64,000 bases of DNA from Symbiodinium kawagutii (GCA_009767595.1 VSDK01010127.1:261798-325797); one strand, 5' to 3'; positions 48,560 through 59,900 are shown, numbered from the stretch's first letter. Program-made: numbers and translations. The notes: generated by a model from the sequence alone, not told the origin.

Positions 48560-49781
48560 TTAGAGTGGTGAATGATAGGGGATTGGAATGGTGAATAGCC
48601 GATTATGATGGTGAATGATGGGGGATTAGAATGGTGAATACCAGGGATTGTAAGACATCACCAGGATTATCATGGTGAAGAATAGGGGATTCTAATGGTG
48701 AATGATAGGGGATTGGAATGGTGAATAGCTCACTATAATGGTGAATGATAGAGAATGGTGAAGTATAGGATTAAGAGAGGGATTATAGAAGAAATCACAA
48801 GGATTATCATGGTGAATGATAGGGGATTTTTACCTGATATACCAGCTATAACAGTGGTTTCTCAAGAATGCGGGTACCCTTCAAATGGTGGGTTTATTAA
48901 TGTCATTGATTGATCTTGGATGATTTGGCTAGAATCCCCCCATTTCCATGGTAGTGTTTTAATGGTTTCACAAGGGATTATAATGTTGATACGGGATGAT
49001 CACCAAGAATGATAGGGGATATACCAACTAGAATCAGCTGGAATACTCAATGATCAACTGGTGTTCCATGGCTACAAGGATATCATACCAGTTCTGCTAT
49101 AACATGGCTAGAATCAGCTTGACCATGCAAAGATGAATAGAACGCATATCAAGTGGTATATCACTGGCAAATGAGATCACTGCCAAATTTCCAGTTCCAC
49201 TATATTTATGGTAGTTTCTCACCAAAAATGGTTGGTTTAATTCTATACATGACCAATGTTGGATGATTTGGGAGATCCCTATTTTGAGAAACCATCATAC
49301 CACTATGGTCATATGGCTAGAAGCCATAGCTAGATCATGCAAGACCTGATTGATCATGCAAACATGGATAGAATGCGGGGATATCATTGGCAAAAATACT
49401 GGGATATGTAATGCTGGTATATCAAATGATGGTATATCGCAAATGATGGACCACTGGCGGGAACTTTGGTGGTTAAGGGTTCATCACATGCTTGTAGTAA
49501 TGAGGGGGAAATGTACCTTTCATGCTGCGCGATCCACAGAGGCAGGTACCTGGTTCATGGTGTGGCTGTAATGGGTCTTCCGCCCATCCAGTGTCTAATC
49601 ACTGGCTGGTTGGTGGTTAAACCAGCCCTATTGAACATACTAGTCGAACAACCAACCATCTGTTCCTACAATTGAAAACAATGCATGAAACTTGAAACCA
49701 CCCGCCATTGTAATCGAGATCAATCAAAAATCCGTTACCAATCATGGAAGTATTCAAAATCACCAACCAGCTAGTATCCAG
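48560..49781. other. Repeat-rich stretch with family B and C elements
   Basis: Irregular GGTGAATGATAGGGGATT repeats (48,560-48,840), a family B copy at about 48,852-48,955, another at 49,208-49,299 (ATGGTAGTTTCTCACC facing CCTATTTTGAGAAACCATCA) and a diverged family C copy at 49,607-49,707. No gene. Confidence 0.55.
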
Positions 49782-49889
49782 CGCATGAATCTTGAAGAAC
49801 CTTCGGCTACACCGGCCCTTTTGGTCCGGATTGGCCCACCTGGGGCCTTGGATGACGCAGCTATACTGAGAAGAGGTGTAGCAGCTCTG
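49782..49889 (+). CDS. Exon-like segment, function unknown
   Basis: A 108-nt, 36-codon plus-strand exon between GTATCCAG and GTGAAC, phase 0 at both ends, encoding RMNLEEPSATPALLVRIGPP then GALDDAAILRRGVAAL. No adjoining exon was identified; it lies about 0.9 kb left of the retrotransposon insertion. Confidence 0.4.
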
Positions 49890-50721
49890 GTGAACGACCA
49901 AAAAAAAATAATGATTATGCATTTTTTCAATATTATCATAATATTGTTTTCTTAAAAGAATCATGGAAAAAAGGGGGCCGCCAGGGACTCCGGTTCTGAA
50001 AAACTAGTAGAATCGTCAGCACATTACCTGGTTCATGCTGTTATTACCATTAACCATCATTGTTACGATTCACCAACCATGAATCGCCATTGTAGCTTAA
50101 TCACTAGCTTAATCACTAGCTGAGAACCCCGCAACGGATCTTCATTCTGCCAGTTTCTCTTCATGATTCTCGGTCTTGATCCGTTGCATACATCCACAGC
50201 CATCATGTACACACCATATGCGTGCATGTACATACCTCTAGCCTAGCCTTTCAACATGTATCTATTAGATATTGATTATTTGCTTAAGGCATTTCATCAT
50301 ATTTGATGGCTGCATATGGCTATTTGGCCGTTTCTTGAAATACAAACCCCAAGTTATTGGCTGGTTTCATATCAAGAGTCATTGATTTGGGGATGATGCT
50401 GAGGCCTCCCAATTTCAAGAAAATCCATTCTGACCCATCAATCAACCAGTGTCAACCACCACAATGGGATTGTCCCTTTTGAAACACTAATTTGAACCCT
50501 AAATCCGTTTCAAATCATCCATAAATCCACCATAATCAAGCCTTGATCAACTTCTATCCACCATGAATCAACTGAATCAAAAAAAATTGCAGCAGCCGTG
50601 GATGCCATGCAGCATGTGCTTCGTCATAGTTGAAGCCATGCTCCAATAGCTGCCACCATCGAGACTGCGGCGCACAAGGTGATGGATCAAGGCTGATGAC
50701 CCAGCAAGTCAATGGTTCACA

Positions 50722-50791
50722 TGGCTATGGGTCAGTATTTACCAACCAATAATGGAGGATAATCACCAACAAAACCATAGGGAAAACAATG
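50722..50791. mobile_element. Left half of a family A element interrupted by the retrotransposon
   Basis: Starts with the family terminus TGGCTATGGGTCA. The right half continues at 62,126-62,186, ending with the complementary TGACCC terminus. Joining the two across the target duplication gives a sequence matching the uninterrupted copy at about 63,707-63,800 (same GGGGAACCAGGGGTACAGGG run), which proves this is an insertion site. Confidence 0.85.
50779..50791. repeat. Target-site duplication, left copy
   Basis: AGGGAAAACAATG, identical to 62,126-62,138. It belongs to the interrupted family A element and marks the left edge of the retrotransposon. Confidence 0.9.
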
Positions 50792-50937
50792 AAGGCGTGT
50801 TGCTCAAGTGACCTTCACGTGGTCCCCTTGCTGATCACCGAGGGGTCAACCGACGGTTTGGGCTGATAGATAAAACCCCGGGCGGTATAACCTGATCTTG
50901 GTCTCAGAATCTACGGTGGATCCCTCGGACAACAAAG
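50792..50937 (+). promoter_or_regulatory. Retrotransposon 5' leader
   Basis: 146 bp between the target duplication and the ORF1 start, more GC-rich than the host flank (contains ACCCCGGGCGGTATAACC). As in other LINEs this should hold the internal promoter; no motif proves it. Confidence 0.4.
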
Positions 50938-53900
50938 ATGGCTGACAGCAAGTTTGTTTGCACTGACACTGGGCAGTACTTGTTGGGGCATGGCATGAGA
51001 GATGAGCTTTTGGCGCATGGTTTGGTCTTCACGGTCTCCCATGTTGGTCATGATCATGCTGTGGTGAAAACTCCTAGTGGTTGTGAAATCACCATCCGGT
51101 TTTGCCTCAACCTTCCGACCCAAGTGAGCCATGAGCGGATTGCTGTGTGGATGAAGATGTTGCACAAAGCGGAGAGTACGAGTGCTCCAATGCGATTGCT
51201 TGGTGGACGAATGGTGAACACAACAACATGGTGGATGACAACCACTTCGATTCTCCTGATGCAGGGTCGGCAGTTCCATGGGGCTGACCTGAGGGCATTT
51301 GAGCTCTACTGCGGAGGTATCGGTGGTTGGTCGTCAGGTTTCAGTTGGATTCAGCGGCAATTTCCATCGTTGGATGTCAAGGTGTGTGGAGCAATGGATT
51401 CAGATGAGAACATGATTGCACTGTGGAACCAAAACCATGAGGGGATGCCGAAAGCGATTCTAGCAGATACAACGGTTGCAGATTCATGGATGCTCATCTC
51501 TGAGCAACAGCCAGATGTGTTGACCCTCAGTTCGCCTTGCCAATCATTTTCCTTTGCTGGTTCTCAGGATGGTTGGAAATCAGATAAGGCATACCTGTTG
51601 GGACTTTCCTTGTGGATGGCTTCACGGTGTATGATCCAATATCTGCTGGTTGAGAATGTCGCAGCATTACGCACTGTCCCTGGTTTCTGGAGTTTCTTTT
51701 TGAAGCTTGCTGAGATGGCAGGATATACGGTGGTGTATCACGAAGTGGTACAGATGAAGTCATTCCAGCCAGTGGATCGAAACAGGTTGATTGCGGTGTT
51801 GACTCTGAACCCCGAATCAATTGTTCATCCAATTCCGGAAGCAGTCTATCAATGTGATGATCCTATCCGCTCCATTTGGAATGATGGTCGATGGGCGCAA
51901 CTTCCCGAAGATTGGATCACCATGCTGCAGATAGACAACCTTGCATTGAGTGATTACTCTGATTTCCGCAGATTGCCACATGACATGAGTGCAAGAATAT
52001 ACACCAAGGATCCTCGCGAGGTCCTGGATGTTCGAACCATCAAGACCAACCAACCACTCAACTCAGGTACAGGTGTTGCGCGGTATGGCTCCCAGCATGA
52101 ACTGCAAGGAAAGATCATTGGCATGATCAGAAAGGTTGACCATCAAATGTTCCGGTTTCTTCATGCATTGGAAATCGCACTCATGATGGGTACCACAAAG
52201 AATGTCTTGGTCAGCCAAAACCCAAAAATTGCTCAGACAGCAGTTGGAAATTGCATCACGGAAACACATGCAATCGCAGGTATCCTAGTGCTCCTGAAAG
52301 GACTTGGATTGCTTTTGTGTGAATACCACCAAATGCCAGTGGTGTTGACACAGCATGCATCACAATGTTGGAAAGCTGATCAGGTCAATTGGTTCACATG
52401 TGATGGTTTTCAGATCTTGACACGTGATACATGGCAGGAGATTCTCAACGCTATCAACGGGGGACCAGATGTGACACTGACTGATGCGGCTTCCCAGTCA
52501 GAACAATGGAAGATGATCAGAATTGCAGTACTAGATCAGAGTATTGTTGAGAATGTTCATGAAACAAAGGTGCCAAGTCAAACAACACCAGATGACATCA
52601 TGCAGGCTGAAAACAAACTGGAACTGCAGTCGACAATCGTGTCAGTTAGAGATTGCTTGCATTCCATGAATCCTTTGTTGGAACACCTCCCTTTTGTGCA
52701 TCCGTCCATCCAGATTGAGAAACATGCGATGAAATGTTTCCATTGCCCTAAGGGGATCGTGATCCACTGGCCATCCGGAGCATGTTTGTTCAACCTTGAC
52801 CCAAATGACACAATCCTGCAGTGCACCATCGATGACATCAGTGTCGCGGATTTTGCATTGATCGATAATGATGGAAAAGAATTCCAGCCAACAAGTTTGA
52901 TTGCACACCAAGCAGACATCTACTCATCACATGATTTCGACTGGCCGAAGCAAAACAGAGGTGACACCATCCGAGTAGTGCGAGTGCATGGACCATGTGC
53001 GACATCACAGGATGTTCGTTTCACAGCTGGACAGACAATCGAAGATCTCATGAGAGCAGAGCAAACCTTGATTGGCCCAGGACTCAAGGTGCAGGAAGCT
53101 CACGATGGTGAAGCTGTCTTCGTAGATCTCAATCAAAGGCTTGAGAGATACCCAATCATAGTCCTTCACTATGAAGAACCACACAACCTGATTCAGATAC
53201 AGATCGTTGATTGTGAGTCAACCACAAACAAGTGGATGAAGAAGGGCACCAGGATTTTCGAACTCTGTAAGGAAAGGGATGTCCTTGCGGTGGATGGAGA
53301 TGGCTTTGAGCTTCCATTGGATTTCCCAATATTCCAATCAATGAAGATCACATTTGTTCAGCGAGATGACGAACTGGCAGCCATTTCACCAACGGAGGTT
53401 TTCACAATCCATGCAAGTCCAACCAAAATTGGTGCTACCGCGGAATGCTCATCAGTGAGAGACATGATCCAACATGCCACCGAACGCATTGCAGAAAGTG
53501 TCAAAACAATGATCCGTAGTCCGAATCGTCATGGCGACGTTTTCACTGATGGATGCCTGAAGAAATTGTTCCAGAACAAGGGGCTGATGGGTGATGATGA
53601 AATGACATTCATGCTTGAAAAGTTCACCATGAAACCAGGAGTCCATGTTGCAGGAATAGTGCATTGGCAGTCAGCGAGTGCAGAATGGAAAATTCACCCA
53701 CAATGGACAAACTCATGGTACTTCCCAGATGATGCTGACACAGTCTTTGTCATGATGATCCATAATCACTGGATTCCAGCAATCAAGCCGGCGACAACCC
53801 ATTACACCACGTATTGGGACACGGATAGCCTTCCTGAGTACCCCAGAAACAGCCTCCAAGGTATGGTCCCATGTGAAATGTGGCTCACATTTTCCAAATC

Positions 53901-55989
53901 GCACCCCATCCGTGGATGGTGTGGATTCCATGCCATTGACAAGCTGTGTGAGAACCTCAACATGCGATTGATGACTCCGCAAACATCAGGTGAAACACGT
54001 ATCATCTGCAACAGAATTGGTAGTGAAGTTTTGGAGAGCTTTCGAACACATGCTGAGACAACATTGGCACCGTGTCGTGTTGATGCATTCATTGGATACA
54101 GGTTTTGGTTTGCAAGCCATGTGCTCACGAACCCATCTTTGCCACAGTTCTACGGTGCGGGCAGTGAAGAAGGTGTGAGTCACCAGCAGCTGAAAATTGC
54201 TGGGGCCATTGCAGCAGTCCTGATTGCCAAAGGACATCGTGATCAAGAGGCGACCACAATTGGTCACAAGATTGCGAGCTTGAATATTCAAGAAACCAGA
54301 CAAATCCTAGCCATGAAGGAACCAAAGGCATATCCAACCATCCTGAAGTGGTGCGTGGATTACCACATTCAAATCGAAAGCATCTCGAAAGAACAGGCCA
54401 TTCGAAGATTACAAACTTTCTTCAGAACGAGAAAGCAATCAGAAAAATCCTCCAAAGCAAACTCCATTGACCTATGCAAACTGGATTTTGGCAGCAAAGC
54501 CTTCATGATTCAGAATGGAGAATTTGTCACGCCATCTTTGAATTGGGCTCCTACCTCGAGAGGTCTGGCCATTGGAAACAAAGAAGAAATCAAGAAGTTC
54601 GCGCAGCAAGGAAAATTGTTGTCGACGGAAGCCAACTCTGCACTGTCGTTGGAATACATTGATGCAGTTGCTCCAGTCACATGCACAGCAACCACTGTGT
54701 CGGTCTCTGATGGCACAGGCAACCAGGCTCTGCTCAAGGTGTATTTGACACACTTTGGAGCTAAGCCTGTGGTCAAAACACCGATGACAAATGGAACAGT
54801 GTCTTTGCCGAGAACAAGGACAATTTCGATCAATGTCTTCAAATGCCATGTAGACGAAGGTTTCTGGACAGCGTTGATGAAAAGCCCAGCCAAGACGATT
54901 CTGGGTACATTGCAGGATGCTTCTCCTTTGCCAGTGGCTCAGATATGGAGTCGTCGTTGGAACCTTGGAAACAAAACCACGGAACCTGGTTTGGCCACTT
55001 CATTCTCCATGTTGGCAAGTGTGGATGAACCTGACTACAAGAAATGGCTTCAGCGGTCAGGACTCACTGCGACCCCAGTGTACATCAATGGGAAGAGAGA
55101 CCCAGGTTCCACAGACCATGCCACGGAGTTTCGGGTGTTGTGGATTGGCAAGAGCAACCATGAAGCTGCAGCCTACACAGGTACCATTGATGATCACGCT
55201 GGCTTGGTTTTCAAACCACCTGGTTCCTATGGCATTCGCATTCCAAATGCATCCTTTGAGGCAGCTTGGAAAAAGGTCAAGGGCGAGAAAGAAGACATGC
55301 CTTCGGCTCTGACACCAACGCACAAGTTCATCCTTGGAGCACTACCCACAAACATGACTGGACCTTCTTTGGAAAAGTGGGGGTCAGACATATCATTGAA
55401 CCTCCGAGTGCTTCGAAAAATGGGGGATGGAAGATTCTTGGTGGGCACCACGGCTAACCCACCAGGCATCAACCTGAGTGTCAACGGAGTTGAAATTCTG
55501 GTTCAGAAGTTTGAGGATCACAAAAAACCAATGGCCAATGTGGTTGCGGGTAGATTGAATGCACCGGTGGATGATCCCAGAGACATTGGTGATCCGTGGT
55601 TTGGTCAAAAGCTTGGTGGAACATCCGGCCCAAGCAAAGCTGCCAGCAGTGCGGCCCCATGGCAATCATATAAATCACAAACAAGCAGCCATCAGCAGTC
55701 AGTGACCATGGAACAAAACAACGCAAGCGAGCAACGCTTTCATGAGATCGAGTCTGATCTGAAGGCACTGAAGGATCAGATAGCAGCAAACCAGAGTGAC
55801 ACCAGCACGAAGATGAAGCAGATGGACAACCGCATTTCCTCCATCAGCAGCAGCATGCAACAAAGTCTTCGTGATGCACTTGCAGAACAGAGCAAATCAT
55901 TGATATCGACCTTCGAAAACTTGATGAAGGGATCCCCTCGATCTCAGAGGAAAGAGGACAGATCCCGATCGCCAATCATCAAGGATTGA
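50938..55989 (+). CDS. Retrotransposon ORF1: C5-cytosine methyltransferase with possible Ulp1-like protease and coiled-coil tail
   Basis: 1,683 codons with no interruption; the ATG is the first in frame after the leader. Residues ~121-455 form a C5 methyltransferase: SAM-binding motif I FELYCGGIGGWSSGF (121-135), catalytic SSPCQSFSFAG with Cys201, motif VI VENV (Glu239), motif VIII QPVDRNR (277-283) and motif X VGNCI (~436-440). All catalytic residues are present. Residues ~603-810 look like two or three small beta-rich modules. Around 940-1,010, HNHW (His944), YWD (Asp961) and GWCGFHA (Cys995) follow the His-Asp-Cys order of C48/Ulp1 cysteine proteases, without the usual Gln. Residues ~1,595-1,660 are a coiled coil, then SPRSQRKEDRSRSP, an RS-like tail suited to RNA binding. 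The remainder is unassigned. Expected role: RNP formation plus methylation of element DNA. Confidence 0.95.
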   Translation: MADSKFVCTDTGQYLLGHGMRDELLAHGLVFTVSHVGHDHAVVKTPSGCEITIRFCLNLPTQVSHERIAVWMKMLHKAESTSAPMRLLGGRMVNTTTWWMTTTSILLMQGRQFHGADLRAFELYCGGIGGWSSGFSWIQRQFPSLDVKVCGAMDSDENMIALWNQNHEGMPKAILADTTVADSWMLISEQQPDVLTLSSPCQSFSFAGSQDGWKSDKAYLLGLSLWMASRCMIQYLLVENVAALRTVPGFWSFFLKLAEMAGYTVVYHEVVQMKSFQPVDRNRLIAVLTLNPESIVHPIPEAVYQCDDPIRSIWNDGRWAQLPEDWITMLQIDNLALSDYSDFRRLPHDMSARIYTKDPREVLDVRTIKTNQPLNSGTGVARYGSQHELQGKIIGMIRKVDHQMFRFLHALEIALMMGTTKNVLVSQNPKIAQTAVGNCITETHAIAGILVLLKGLGLLLCEYHQMPVVLTQHASQCWKADQVNWFTCDGFQILTRDTWQEILNAINGGPDVTLTDAASQSEQWKMIRIAVLDQSIVENVHETKVPSQTTPDDIMQAENKLELQSTIVSVRDCLHSMNPLLEHLPFVHPSIQIEKHAMKCFHCPKGIVIHWPSGACLFNLDPNDTILQCTIDDISVADFALIDNDGKEFQPTSLIAHQADIYSSHDFDWPKQNRGDTIRVVRVHGPCATSQDVRFTAGQTIEDLMRAEQTLIGPGLKVQEAHDGEAVFVDLNQRLERYPIIVLHYEEPHNLIQIQIVDCESTTNKWMKKGTRIFELCKERDVLAVDGDGFELPLDFPIFQSMKITFVQRDDELAAISPTEVFTIHASPTKIGATAECSSVRDMIQHATERIAESVKTMIRSPNRHGDVFTDGCLKKLFQNKGLMGDDEMTFMLEKFTMKPGVHVAGIVHWQSASAEWKIHPQWTNSWYFPDDADTVFVMMIHNHWIPAIKPATTHYTTYWDTDSLPEYPRNSLQGMVPCEMWLTFSKSHPIRGWCGFHAIDKLCENLNMRLMTPQTSGETRIICNRIGSEVLESFRTHAETTLAPCRVDAFIGYRFWFASHVLTNPSLPQFYGAGSEEGVSHQQLKIAGAIAAVLIAKGHRDQEATTIGHKIASLNIQETRQILAMKEPKAYPTILKWCVDYHIQIESISKEQAIRRLQTFFRTRKQSEKSSKANSIDLCKLDFGSKAFMIQNGEFVTPSLNWAPTSRGLAIGNKEEIKKFAQQGKLLSTEANSALSLEYIDAVAPVTCTATTVSVSDGTGNQALLKVYLTHFGAKPVVKTPMTNGTVSLPRTRTISINVFKCHVDEGFWTALMKSPAKTILGTLQDASPLPVAQIWSRRWNLGNKTTEPGLATSFSMLASVDEPDYKKWLQRSGLTATPVYINGKRDPGSTDHATEFRVLWIGKSNHEAAAYTGTIDDHAGLVFKPPGSYGIRIPNASFEAAWKKVKGEKEDMPSALTPTHKFILGALPTNMTGPSLEKWGSDISLNLRVLRKMGDGRFLVGTTANPPGINLSVNGVEILVQKFEDHKKPMANVVAGRLNAPVDDPRDIGDPWFGQKLGGTSGPSKAASSAAPWQSYKSQTSSHQQSVTMEQNNASEQRFHEIESDLKALKDQIAANQSDTSTKMKQMDNRISSISSSMQQSLRDALAEQSKSLISTFENLMKGSPRSQRKEDRSRSPIIKD

Positions 55990-56899
55990 TCAGAAACATG
56001 TGCATTGCCCTCCATGTTTGTGTGACATTTCAACTTGCAATGTTGATGAGTATTGTTGTGCAGACAATTGGCAAATGTCACAGTGTTGATACTCGATCGA
56101 TACCCACTCACGATTTCGTCATTCTCTCTGAGGTAGCATTGGTCGCAGATGCAGCCTTGTGTTTGGTGATGCTTATGTGTAGTGTGCCTTTGCGTTGGGC
56201 CTCCTCACATGGCAACATTTCGACATCAGGACACTGTGACGCATCCTACCTTTTCGTTCCGATACCAACCCTCGAAATTGAATCTTACACACACATCTCG
56301 ATTCCAGATTCAAAGCCTTTGCAGCAGATTGATGAATAATATATGCATCGCTTTTGAATGTCATCTCACATGAATCCCTCCCGGAATGTGGGCAACTCCG
56401 GGTTACCATAATGCCCGAAAGATCTCGTGCCCATTGGGATCAAAGAAAGACAAAGCATGCAAGCTGACTCCCCGAGATGTTGAGTGATGTTTCATACTCC
56501 GATTACAAAGATGCTTGATGGCTATTGACAGGCACTCATGATGAACGGTAGGTTTGCGTAATTGCAACACTCCCTAAATGTGGCCATCGCGGGTTTTCAT
56601 AATGCCCGATTTCAGAAACATACAATGAATGCTCCATGTGAAACTCTTTTCAAGTGGCACCAGTTTGCCATCATAATATCCGTGAGCGACATGACCCACC
56701 ATGGCAATTCCCAATGTGAAGTTGCGGGTACTATGCGCCATACTACTCCCTTATGCCATGGCCCTGAATATGACGCAGAGAGTTTTCTCAGGTGCCAAAA
56801 CAGGGGGCTTCGTTTTAGGCCCCTGTTTTCCCCCTGCTTGAAACAGATGCGCAGACATTGTACTAGCCCACCTGTACCATGGATGCTTTAGTTCCAGCC
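55990..56899 (+). other. Spacer between ORF1 and the endonuclease
   Basis: Low coding signal. A hydrophobic 117-codon frame starts just at the ORF1 stop (55,986-56,339) but has no recognised domain. A direct repeat is visible: 56,386-56,421 and 56,576-56,610 share AATGTGG and CATAATGCCCGA. It may be the decayed N-terminal part of ORF2. Confidence 0.4.
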
Positions 56900-57760
56900 A
56901 CTTGCACTCGCCGTATTGTGCCAGTTTCCACCAGCTAAGGCCTTTTACAGGGACCAAATCGTATGAAGTCTCCAACTTATTTTTCGTTGGAAAGTTTTAT
57001 CCGTAGGTGAAGCTTGAACCCTGGACCAACATCACATGTGGCTTTCACAGTGGTTAATTTGGTTTCTTGAGAAATAAAGCCACGTGGTTCCATAATTTCG
57101 TGGATATGCCTACGGTGTTTGTTGCTTCAGAGACACAGGCAAACGCACAAACCATCCAGGCAGAAACCAAGCTTTGCCGCAGACTGGATTAAACTAATCC
57201 CATCAGCTCCTTGCAGACCAAAAAGAAAAAATTTGACAGACATTGAATCACAGATGCCAGTGTCTGGCGGTGCTGCTGTAATATCATCACTTCGGTAAGG
57301 CCATAGGACAAACAGGAGATCCAGTTGCATGGAATCAAGCAAGATAGCGCCTTCCATTGTTAAGTTGCAGCACTGCGAAATCTTAGTCATTTCCTTGTAT
57401 GGTTATCAAACTGGCTATTAGGAAAATCGACAGATGATATCAAACATTGAATGGCACATGATGCACCAGGCAATTGAATGGATCAATCACTGGCCAGGAC
57501 CTGCTTAATTGGAGGAGACTAAACCATGAGCTTACTCACTTCGATGAATGGAAAATTCTTCAACAATCTGGTTGGAAATGTATCAGACAGATGCAAGAAT
57601 AAAAGGACTTCCAATCTTGCCACCCACTTATAAGAAATCTACCTCACGAGATACCTTGTGATTCCTCCGTCCTTGCAAGGAGTGTTCGTGAAAGCCATGG
57701 TTCATCTAGATAGTGGCCTCCCTGACCATCATCCAATCACGGCAGTCTTTGATTAGCATG
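56900..57760 (+). pseudogene. Degraded AP-type endonuclease domain of ORF2
   Basis: Recognised from two EEP-superfamily landmarks in broken frames: ASETQ near 57,125-57,145, matching the QET-like catalytic glutamate motif, and GLPDHHPITAVF at 57,714-57,750, matching the terminal DH.P motif. Stops and frameshifts lie between them. In LINEs this domain nicks the target DNA. Function lost in this copy. Confidence 0.6.
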
Positions 57761-57969
57761 ATGCCCTCCCATAAACTGACATGGAAGCGCATTCGAACTT
57801 GACAAAATCCCAGATCTCAATCCTGGAGCAATCATGACGCAGGTAGGCTCATCAGGTGACTAACCACATGGTCAGATAGAGTTGAAGAGTTTTGGACTTT
57901 AGCTCTCCAAGACACAAATCATAAACTCAAACAGAATCAACAAGGCCGAGGATAGCACCATGTCTTAAA

Positions 57970-59900
57970 AAAGTGCCTGCCCATCGAACTCCCCCTTTTG
58001 GTAGACCGGGTGATTACTCTCCTGATCTTCCAGCGTCCAATGTGAAGTTCAAACAAGTGATTCGTCAAATCCGACGATTGCATAGTGTTAAATTTGCATT
58101 GGCTAAACCAATTGATGAACAACATCCGGATGTTATCAAACTTGAATGGAGAGCGATTTAGATGCGAAAGGCTTTCTGCCAACCTTTTCTCAATGGTGTC
58201 TTGAACATCGTTGCCCACTCAGCTGTGACACATCAGCAATCCAGGCAGCCATTGAACAGTGTGTTCAATACCAGAAAGAATTGAGTGAAAATGAATTGGC
58301 TTAAGAATACAGAAATATGAAGCTTTTATAATGAAAACCTCTCGAATTGGAAATAAAAATGGATATCAAGCCACCAAAGAAGAGTCGCTACCACCTTAAA
58401 ATGCATCAAGGAGAATTTCCATCTCCATGCCACCTGATGCGAACTAGACTTAAAGGGCAGAATGTTTTTAAGGTGGACCAACACCCGAAGTGGCAACAGG
58501 TGTCAGAAATCACTTGCAATGGTCAACCGGCAAGCATCGTGGATAGGGATAGACGCTAATCACCTTTCCACAAGCACCTGCATGCCCTCGTGTCTCATTG
58601 CTATGCAGTTTCTGGGAACATGACCCAACTTGATCCAGGATGCATTCTTTCGAGATTGGGGAGTTTATTGGAATGCTCAGTTTGAATTGCCTCCTGAAGC
58701 AGATGCTATCGTGAATTCTATTCCTGCGACTTGGAACATCCTTGAACCAGCTGATGCTTAGTCACGCTTGATGAGTGAAACATTCCATTAAACGCACCAA
58801 CCCAAAAACAGCTCCTGGAAGTTGTAAATGGATCATCCATGATTAAAGGTAGTCCCAGATTACCTGCTACAAGAATAACAGAACATTGGAACTCTTTTGC
58901 AGCCGGTAATATTGTATGGCCTGATACATAAGTGTTGCTAAGATTGTATTACCGGCAAAGAAGAGGCACCCGGCCTCTACACTGCAAACACGCCCTATAA
59001 CTATCCTCTCGCTCCTGTGGCGAATTCTTTCTAAGGCAGTGTGTAGAAAAATGCTCAAGAAAATCTCAACAATAGCTCCAGCTGGGGTTCAGGGGAGCCT
59101 TCCTAAGCGATCCCCATTGAACATATGGTACAGAATACAACTTGAAATTGAGAAAGCTAAACTGGATGGATCCACCATCGCAGGTGCTGTATCCGATTAA
59201 CAAAGTTCTTCAACACGATACAGAGAGACTAATCCCAAAAGTACTGGAAAAATTTGGCGTCCCCCTGGCTTTATGTTATCAATGGAGACAGTTCTTGGAC
59301 CAATGAGTAAAGTTGTCCTGGTTGACGGGCATTTTTCAAATCCAAGGAAATGCAGAACAGGAGTGCCAGAAGGGGATCCTTAAGTGTTCTCTAGCAGTCT
59401 GTGTTGGAATGATGTGGTATAACCATCTGACTAAGGACGATGCCAATATACATCCTTAGTTTATGTTGATAACTGGGAAATCATTGCCCAAGATGAAACC
59501 ACATGATCGAAGCAATCCGCAGCAGCTCTCAATTTTGTGATGCCTTAGGTCTGACATAGACCGAGCCAAAAGTTGGTATTGGGAAGTAAATGGAAATAGA
59601 CAGATGCTTGACGACCAAACAGGACTCGCCAGACAGTCGAATGCAAATGACCTAGGTGCCCAATAACCTATGGAACCAATAAAGACCCAAGCCTATATCG
59701 AGAACGATTGTCGGCTGGATAGTCCGTGCCCAAAAAATTAGCCATTGAAACTGCCTGAAAGTGATAAAGCTACCATGATAGAAGTGGCGGTTCTTCCAAA
59801 AATTTTTCACGCCATTGAAGTATATGCCATACCGATTGCAGACTAGCCAAAATCCGAGGACATATTATCCGTGGTATCTATCACTAACCTCAAGAAGCAA
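57970..59900 (+). pseudogene. Degraded reverse transcriptase of ORF2
   Basis: Pieces in different frames follow the usual LINE order: linker GFLPTFSQWCLEHRCPLS (58,165-58,225); FFRDWGVYWNAQFELPPEAD (~58,645-58,705); the fingers motif KKRHPASTLQTRPITILSLL (~58,955-59,010); RTGVPEGDP (~59,355-59,382); and the catalytic-site region VYVDNWEIIAQDE (59,459-59,497). The active site reads Y-V-D-N rather than Y/F-x-D-D. More than a dozen in-frame stops and several frameshifts separate the pieces. Non-functional as a protein. Confidence 0.8.

Noticed and set aside
54125..54893. Antisense frames of 70-127 codons inside ORF1
   Set aside because: They are shadows of the intact 1,683-codon frame on the other strand.
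50938..55989. Bacterial contamination or a host maintenance methyltransferase (DNMT1/3 type) as the source of the 1,683-codon frame
   Set aside because: It is followed by a LINE ORF2, flanked by a target duplication in a host repeat, and lacks DNMT1/3 accessory domains; its tail is ORF1-like.
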